From the NCBI RefSeq assembly GCF_006874585.1, contig NZ_CP029762.1, positions 651,922 to 715,921 of the forward strand: a DNA stretch of 64,000 nucleotides. Reading direction: 5' to 3'. The translations under genes and the position numbers were made by a program. A model generated the notes under the pieces. It ran no database searches. It saw only the letters and a list, made by a program, of their open reading frames with translations, and was not told where the DNA came from. Shown piece after piece: positions 59,241 to 64,000 of this stretch; within the stretch, counting starts at the first letter, position 1, and the number at the start of each line of letters is the position of its first letter. Source of the DNA: Sphingomonas sp. IC081. GTDB lineage: Bacteria; Pseudomonadota; Alphaproteobacteria; Sphingomonadales; Sphingomonadaceae.

Positions 59241-60680
59241 ATGATGCGGGGCAAGATGATCAGGACGGCTACTCTTTCTACAACGGCGGCGCTGGCGGGC
59301 GTCCTTCTCGTCGCGGGCACGACGCCCGCACTGGCACAGGCGACATGGAGCCTTCAGCCCGGCGCCGATTCCACGCAGGCCCCGGCGCGCCCTGCCGGCC
59401 CGGTCGATTCGCAAAATCCGGTCGTCACGCGCCCCGCCAATACGCCCGAGGAAACGCCCAGCACGAAGGTCACGCTGCCTGCGCCGCCGCCCCCGGCGAT
59501 CGGCACTCCGACGGCCAGGGCACCGGAGAAGCCCGCCGCAAAACCAACCGCGCCCGCCGGTGAAGCGGCTCGCCGCACCGACGCGCCTGCCCCGCGCGCG
59601 GGCACAAGCCCGGCGGCCCCGACCCCGAATCCGGCTCCGGCTCCGGCCCCGGCCCCGACACCAGCCCCGCCCGCCGCCCAGCCCGCGCCTTCGGCATCGC
59701 CGCTCGCAGCGACGCCGAGCCTCGCCGCGGCCGATGCCCCCAAAACCGAGCCGACTGCCGCACCGTCAAATCACTGGCCGGAATGGTGGCTGGCAATCCC
59801 GGTCGCGCTGCTGCTGGCAGCGGGCGGCGTGTTCGCCCTGTTGCGCCGTCGCGCTACCCCGGCAACGGCCTGGACAGAGGCCGGCCTGGAGCCGGAGCCG
59901 GAGCCGGAACCCGAAGTCGGCGATACTGCCCAGGCACCCGAAGCGGAGGTCGCACCCGCCACAAAGGTGCCGACAGGCCCCGTCATCACCGCGCCCGCTC
60001 AGCCCAAGGCCGAAGCGGCCACGACGGTGCCCGTTACACCTGTCACACCTGCCGCCCCGCCGCGCGCCAATCCGCTGCTCGCACCGCTGCTGGTCCCTGC
60101 ACAGGTTCCAGCCGCGACCACCACGCCTCCCCTCGCGCCCTCTCCCGCCGACATTGAAAAGCCGGAAATCGCTCTTGAAACCGTGCTGATGCGGCAGTCG
60201 CTGGTCTATGCGACACTGGTCTACCGCGCCGCGCTGACCGCGCCGGCCGACGGTATTCCCGAAGGCGCGGTGATCGCGGCGGACATGATCTCCGCCCACG
60301 CCTCGCTCTCGCAGGCCGAGCAACTCGCCCCCGATCCCGCCTCGATCCCGGTCCGCCACCGTTTCGATGCTCTTGCACCGGGCGAAACGCGCGAAGTGAA
60401 GGGGGAAATCCAGCTTCCGCTCAATGCCATCCGCCCGTTGCGGCAGGGCAATGCGACGCTGTTCGTGCCGCTGCTGCGACTGTTTGTCGCTCTGCCCGAC
60501 GGGTCGATCGAGCGGCGCGTGTTCTCGCTCGGCCAACCCGGCGAAGGTGCAGGCCTTGCCCCCCTGCGTATCGACACCGGCCCGCGTGACCATGCACCGA
60601 TCCAGGCCCGCGAGATCGTCGGCGCCCGCTCCCATGCCGGGCCCGCGCCAGCAGGCGGCGTTCCGCAAGCAGCGGAGTGA
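59241..60680 (+). CDS. proline/alanine-rich exported membrane protein of unknown function
   Basis: About 479 residues. A signal peptide (about 5-31, ending ALAQA) is followed by a low-complexity Pro/Ala/Thr region, a single transmembrane segment (WWLAIPVALLLAAGGVFALL, then basic RRR) near 200, a second Pro/Ala region with a short Glu-Pro repeat, and a C-terminal globular region of about 130 residues rich in beta-strand pattern. The C-terminal part probably faces the cytoplasm. No known domain was recognised. Three ATGs (59241, 59244, 59256) compete; ribosome-binding sites are weak. It is read in the same direction as metC, 95 nt upstream. Confidence 0.7.
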   Translation: MMRGKMIRTATLSTTAALAGVLLVAGTTPALAQATWSLQPGADSTQAPARPAGPVDSQNPVVTRPANTPEETPSTKVTLPAPPPPAIGTPTARAPEKPAAKPTAPAGEAARRTDAPAPRAGTSPAAPTPNPAPAPAPAPTPAPPAAQPAPSASPLAATPSLAAADAPKTEPTAAPSNHWPEWWLAIPVALLLAAGGVFALLRRRATPATAWTEAGLEPEPEPEPEVGDTAQAPEAEVAPATKVPTGPVITAPAQPKAEAATTVPVTPVTPAAPPRANPLLAPLLVPAQVPAATTTPPLAPSPADIEKPEIALETVLMRQSLVYATLVYRAALTAPADGIPEGAVIAADMISAHASLSQAEQLAPDPASIPVRHRFDALAPGETREVKGEIQLPLNAIRPLRQGNATLFVPLLRLFVALPDGSIERRVFSLGQPGEGAGLAPLRIDTGPRDHAPIQAREIVGARSHAGPAPAGGVPQAAE

Positions 60681-60737
60681 CGCAGCCCCTCGACCGCTCG
60701 GATCGCCGCGTCTAGGGTCACGCTCCCCAAAGTGCGA

Positions 60738-60767
60738 TTTGAAATCCGCCAGGGGCGGATTTTGCGG
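60738..60767. repeat. hairpin repeat copy before metC
   Basis: TTTGAAATCCGCC, AGG, then GGCGGATTTTGCGG. The 9-bp stem pairs 60742-60750 with 60754-60762. It matches one half of the 7616-7761 element (TTTGAAAATTCGC...GCGAATTTTGCGG) with compensatory changes in the stem. It ends 9 nt before the metC TTG start, and its 3' flank GCGGAG supplies the ribosome-binding site. Confidence 0.65.
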
Positions 60768-60775
60768 AGATTCCC

Positions 60776-61990
60776 TTGAGCGATTTCGAAAATATCGGCG
60801 ACCTGTCCCCCGCAACCAAGCTCGTTGCCGGCGGGCGCCGCAAGGACTGGACCGGCGCGGTCGTCAATCCCCCGGTCTGGCGCGCCAGCACGCACCTCTA
60901 CGAAAATACCGCCGCGCTGGCCGAAGGGCCGCGCCACAATGAGGACGGCCGCTTCTTCTACGGCCGCCGCGGCGCGCCGACGCAATGGGCGCTCTGCGAT
61001 GCGCTCACCCAGCTCGAACCCGGCGCGGCAGGCACGGTGATCTACCCTTCGGGTGTTGCAGCCATCGTCGGTGTCATGCTCACCCTGCTGCGCCCCGGCG
61101 ACGAACTGCTCATCACCGACAATGCCTATGACCCGACCCGTTCGATGGGCCTCGGCCTGCTGACCGACTTCGGCGTCACCACCCGGTTCTTCGATCCGCT
61201 CGACCTTGCCGCCTATGAGGCCGCCTTCACGACAAAGACCCGCGCGGTGATGCTGGAAGTGCCCGGCAGCCTGTCGATGGAAGTCTGCGACGTGCCCGCG
61301 CTGACCCGCATCGCCCGCGAAAAGGGCGCACTCTCGGTACTCGACAATACCTGGGCCAGCCCGCTCGGCTTCCAGGGACTGACCAAGGGCGCGGACGTCG
61401 TGGTGATGGCGCTGACCAAGCATGTCGGCGGCCATTCGGACCTGATGATGGGCTCGGCCAGCGCCGGGGCGGAACTCTACGGCAAGCTGCGTGAACGCGC
61501 CCAGCAGCTCGGCAATATCGTCTCTCCCGACGATGCCGCGCTGGCGCTGCGCGGCCTGCGCACGCTGGGCGTCCGCCTCACGCAAGGCACCGAGACCGCC
61601 CTGAAGATCGCCCAGTTCCTGTCCCAGCGCCCCGAAGTCGCGCAAGTGCTCTGCCCGATGCTGCCGGGCGCCCCCGGGCATGACCTGTGGCGGCGCGATT
61701 TCACCGGCGGCAGCGGGCTGATGAGCGTGGTGTTCAAGGACGTGACGATGGCCCGGCGCAACCGCTTCGTCGATGCGCTGAAGCTGTTCGGGATCGGCTA
61801 TTCATGGGGCGGCTTCGAAAGCCTGTGCATCCCCATCGCACCGGCTGGCTATCGCTCCATCATGCCCTGGCCGCCGGAAGCGGAAAATCCCGCCGACGTC
61901 TACGGCGTGCGCTTCTCCATCGGGCTGGAAGATGCCGGCGACCTTATCGCCGATATCTCACAGGCTCTGGAAGCGATGGGACAGGGCTGA
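60776..61990 (+). CDS. metC: cystathionine beta-lyase, PLP-dependent
   Basis: A 404-residue Cys/Met-metabolism PLP enzyme. IYPSGVAAIVGVML binds the cofactor phosphate, VLDNTWASPLGFQ holds the PLP-ring Asp, and K215 in VMALTKHVGGHSDLMMG is the Schiff-base lysine. The C-terminal SWGGFESL is typical of MetC. It converts cystathionine to homocysteine in methionine synthesis; other transsulphuration lyases are possible. TTG 60776 is the only start fitting the family N-terminus. The 3' end overlaps the convergent GGDEF-type gene by 33 nt (61958-61990). Confidence 0.91.
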   Translation: MSDFENIGDLSPATKLVAGGRRKDWTGAVVNPPVWRASTHLYENTAALAEGPRHNEDGRFFYGRRGAPTQWALCDALTQLEPGAAGTVIYPSGVAAIVGVMLTLLRPGDELLITDNAYDPTRSMGLGLLTDFGVTTRFFDPLDLAAYEAAFTTKTRAVMLEVPGSLSMEVCDVPALTRIAREKGALSVLDNTWASPLGFQGLTKGADVVVMALTKHVGGHSDLMMGSASAGAELYGKLRERAQQLGNIVSPDDAALALRGLRTLGVRLTQGTETALKIAQFLSQRPEVAQVLCPMLPGAPGHDLWRRDFTGGSGLMSVVFKDVTMARRNRFVDALKLFGIGYSWGGFESLCIPIAPAGYRSIMPWPPEAENPADVYGVRFSIGLEDAGDLIADISQALEAMGQG

Positions 61991-62911
61991 TCCGGAAAGA
62001 GCCGCGTCCGGCTGCATCTGCACCGCACGCGGCTTTTCCATCTCAAGCCGGTTGCGCCCTTTCGCCTTGGCGAAGAACAGCGCGAGTTCCGCGCGCTCGA
62101 TCGTGCTGTCGAGACTGTCGCCGATCCGCGCGACACTGCCGCTGGCGGTGATCGCCATGCGACTTTCGCCTACGGTCTGCCGCAAGTCCGCCAGCGTCGC
62201 CACCACACGGCTGCAGATCGCCTGCGCCTGTTCCGGGCTGGTGCGCGGCAGCAGCACGGCAAAACGCTCCGAACCGATCCGCGAGATAAGGTCGTCGCTG
62301 CGCAGCATCTCGCGCAGCAGGTCGGCAAACACGCGCAGCACGTCGTCGCCGGTATGCTGGCCGTACTTCATGTTGATGGTGCGGAAAAAATCGATCGAGA
62401 ACATCGCCAGGCAGCCATCCATCTGCGTGTCGATCATGTGTTCGAGCATGGAGATGAAGGCCGCCCGGTTGGTCAGCCGGGTCAGCGGATCCGTGTAGGT
62501 CGCGGCGAACAGCTGGTCCTTCAGCACACGCTTCTCGTCGATGCTGCGCATTACCGCCAGGGCGCCATAGACCACGCCTGCATCATCGAGCAGCGCCCGC
62601 GCCTGCAATTCGTACCAGGTATCGCGCTCGTCAAGGCTGATCGCGGGAAATTCGACCCAGTTGCCGGTCTGCGCGCCGGCGAGTGCCGCGTCGAGCGCCT
62701 CGGCCACTGCGGCGCGCGCAGAATCCGAGACGACATCCAGCAAGTGCGGACCGGTGACGGCCGGATCGATACGCACCCCGAGCCGGGCAATACCGGACGA
62801 GGCCTGCACGATGCAGCCCTGCAGATCGGTCTTGAGAATGATATCCGAGGTCGTCTCGGCCAGCAGGCCGAAAAGTGTCCACGACTCCCGGAATGTGAAT
62901 TCCATTCCCAT
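61958..62911 (-). CDS. PAS and degenerate GGDEF domain protein
   Basis: A 317-residue cytoplasmic protein. An N-terminal PAS domain (about 10-125) is followed by a GGDEF domain (about 135-300) with YTDPLTRLTNRAAF. The active-site motif is GSERF (213-217) instead of GGDEF, and the metal/nucleotide segment reads FSIDFFRTINMKYG instead of DxDxFKxIND. Diguanylate cyclase activity is therefore doubtful; it may bind nucleotide or act as a sensor. ATG 62911 or 62905 is possible; both have weak ribosome-binding sites. It probably has its own promoter in the 287-nt gap upstream. Confidence 0.85.
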   Translation of the reverse strand: MGMEFTFRESWTLFGLLAETTSDIILKTDLQGCIVQASSGIARLGVRIDPAVTGPHLLDVVSDSARAAVAEALDAALAGAQTGNWVEFPAISLDERDTWYELQARALLDDAGVVYGALAVMRSIDEKRVLKDQLFAATYTDPLTRLTNRAAFISMLEHMIDTQMDGCLAMFSIDFFRTINMKYGQHTGDDVLRVFADLLREMLRSDDLISRIGSERFAVLLPRTSPEQAQAICSRVVATLADLRQTVGESRMAITASGSVARIGDSLDSTIERAELALFFAKAKGRNRLEMEKPRAVQMQPDAALSGSALSHRFQSL

Positions 62912-63198
62912 ACTCAAAAGTGCCCCAGTGCCATTGGGCCGCGAAACGACCCCAAGGAACAAGCAGCCATCAGAGTGAGCCGACCAGCAGATACACACCC
63001 ATAAAAATGAGTTGATACACCCACCATTCGAACGCCCCCCGCAACGACCCGAACAACGCCTTAACTGAAAGGCGGATTAGTTCTGTTATTCAACCTTTAT
63101 AGAAATAAATTCTTGTTATTCCGATATTTACCATCAACATTTCAAGCCGGCCAGAGAATTTGCGGGCACCGCCGGACGGATGCCCGCAATGCCCCCGG
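62912..63198. other. non-coding gap, AT-rich in the middle
   Basis: No supported gene. The stretch about 63062-63145 is clearly richer in A and T than the rest of the window and probably holds the promoter of the minus-strand PAS-GGDEF gene. The last 40 nt hold the terminator-like hairpin of the upstream minus-strand gene. Confidence 0.4.
63160..63189 (-). terminator. hairpin after the PilZ-XRE gene
   Basis: On the minus strand TTGCGGGCA pairs with TGCCCGCAA across a 12-nt loop, starting about 10 nt after the stop and followed by ATTCTCT. A plausible intrinsic terminator. Confidence 0.6.
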
Positions 63199-63906
63199 TC
63201 ACAGTTCAATCATGATGCGGATCTTGTCCGGCGTGGTTTCCACCGCTGCCGCGATCTGCTCGCGGCAACGCGCGATGAGCTCGGGCAGTCCCGCCACGGT
63301 TCGTCCCGGGCGCAGATCCGCGATATTGACGCCCAATTCGCGGGCGATGGCCTCAAGCCGCTCCTCGATCGGACGGGCACGGCCCTGCTCCCAGGCCCAG
63401 ACCGTGGGCTTGCTGACACCCAGACGGGCCGCGAGTTCGCCTTGCGTGAAGCCGCGCTCCTTGCGCAGGCGATGCAACCGCTCGCCCAGGCTTTCGCCGC
63501 CGATGGCCGCAGGCGCATTACCGGATGTCTCGCCCGCGCCGGACTGATCGCCCAGCGCTATGCCCGGCTGGACGGCACTGCGCAGTTGCGCCGCGCTCAG
63601 TGCCGATTTCGGCAGGATCCGGTCGAACGCGCAGCCGTAGAGGTTGCCGCTGGTCCAGATCACCCGAGCCGGCGTCTGCCCCGCTTCGGGCAGTTCGAGC
63701 TCGATCGTGTCTCCCACGGCCAGCGCCGTGGCGCTTTCAAGCAGGAGCCCGCTTTCGGAGAAGTTGTGGATGAGAACGGGCATTTCTGCCCCTGACGAAC
63801 TGGCCCCCTGGGTCTCCAGCATCAGCTTGCGACGAGGCGCACGGGCGCGATCGCCGACGAATGCGGCAGCCTCGGGGTTAACTTCGAAATGTGCCTCGAT
63901 GGGCAT
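63199..63906 (-). CDS. PilZ domain fused to XRE-type DNA-binding domain
   Basis: A 235-residue protein. The N-terminal PilZ domain (about 18-105) has both c-di-GMP-binding motifs: RxxxR as RAPRR (22-26) and NxSxxG as NFSESG (48-53). A linker of about 30 residues leads to an XRE/Cro-type helix-turn-helix (about 140-195, FTQGELAARLGVSKPTVWAWE). A final helical tail follows. It may be a transcription factor whose DNA binding responds to c-di-GMP. ATG 63906 has GGAGAA upstream. Two proteins with degenerate c-di-GMP enzyme domains lie within 9 kb. Confidence 0.88.
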   Translation of the reverse strand: MPIEAHFEVNPEAAAFVGDRARAPRRKLMLETQGASSSGAEMPVLIHNFSESGLLLESATALAVGDTIELELPEAGQTPARVIWTSGNLYGCAFDRILPKSALSAAQLRSAVQPGIALGDQSGAGETSGNAPAAIGGESLGERLHRLRKERGFTQGELAARLGVSKPTVWAWEQGRARPIEERLEAIARELGVNIADLRPGRTVAGLPELIARCREQIAAAVETTPDKIRIMIEL

Positions 63907-64000
63907 TGCGCATTCTCCAGGAGGCAGAAAATCCCCTCCCTGGGTTAAGATTCGGTTAGCGCGCCGACTAATACCCTCCCTATCCGGAGCGGCCCGATCT

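Noticed and set aside
60681..60775. Possible SAM riboswitch before metC.
   Set aside because: Only the short hairpin of the dispersed repeat is present; none of the conserved SAM-I, SAM-II or SAH motifs was found.
1..64000. tRNA, rRNA, CRISPR arrays, insertion sequences, integrases and prophage genes.
   Set aside because: Looked for by eye on both strands; no cloverleaf with CCA-type acceptor, spaced direct repeats, transposase or integrase motifs were found. A covariance-model scan would be decisive for RNAs.

Overview
The window is GC-rich throughout. Its gene content points to an alphaproteobacterium of the Sphingomonadales, Novosphingobium-like (inference, no database search). The signs are TonB-dependent receptors of the Caulobacter/Xanthomonas type beside glycoside hydrolases, a Weimberg-type xylose pathway, a tryptophan-halogenase-like protein next to a receptor, MASE1 and DUF3391 signalling proteins, and an aerobic (oxygen-dependent) cobalamin pathway. 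Genes are tightly packed, often with 4-nt ATGA/GTGA/TTGA stop-start overlaps.

Region 1 (1-33597) is a plant cell-wall polysaccharide locus. It opens with the end of a TonB-dependent receptor, an alpha/beta hydrolase and a CE8 pectin methylesterase. A minus-strand operon read from 14634 to 4204 encodes GH74 endo-xyloglucanase, GH35, GH31 (with PA14 insert), GH29 and a second GH35. Divergent from it, 14748-19863 encodes XylX, XylB, XylC, an MFS sugar porter and aldose 1-epimerase. A LacI-type regulator (19899-20993) faces a GH3 beta-glucosidase and two esterases (21131-25372). Then come a complete TonB-dependent receptor with a halogenase-like flavoprotein (25620-30199) and GH39 plus GH43 enzymes (30368-33597). 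Together these can import and dismantle acetylated, fucosylated and galactosylated xyloglucan and feed the released xylose into xylonate metabolism. Four related 14-bp near-palindromes lie before the four likely transcription starts and probably form one LacI regulon.

Region 2 (33689-35991) is a MASE1 histidine kinase translationally coupled to a FixJ/NarL-type response regulator. Region 3 (36235-43775) is an aerobic cobalamin cluster, cobG-H-I-J-L-E-M-F on the minus strand behind a clear cobalamin riboswitch. cobK lies on the plus strand wholly inside the span of that operon. Region 4 (43860-55051) is glycogen metabolism, glgP-B-C-A-X, with a divergent GH13 alpha-glucosidase.

Region 5 (55198-64000) is mixed: a degenerate HD-GYP protein, a GNAT-nitrilase fusion, a small TTG-start protein, QueF, a proline-rich membrane protein, a MetC-type lyase, a PAS protein with a degenerate GGDEF domain, and a PilZ-XRE fusion with intact c-di-GMP-binding motifs.

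A family of small hairpin repeats occurs at four gene boundaries. One copy is a 146-bp three-hairpin inverted repeat at 7616-7761. No rRNA, tRNA, CRISPR array, transposase or phage gene was recognised.
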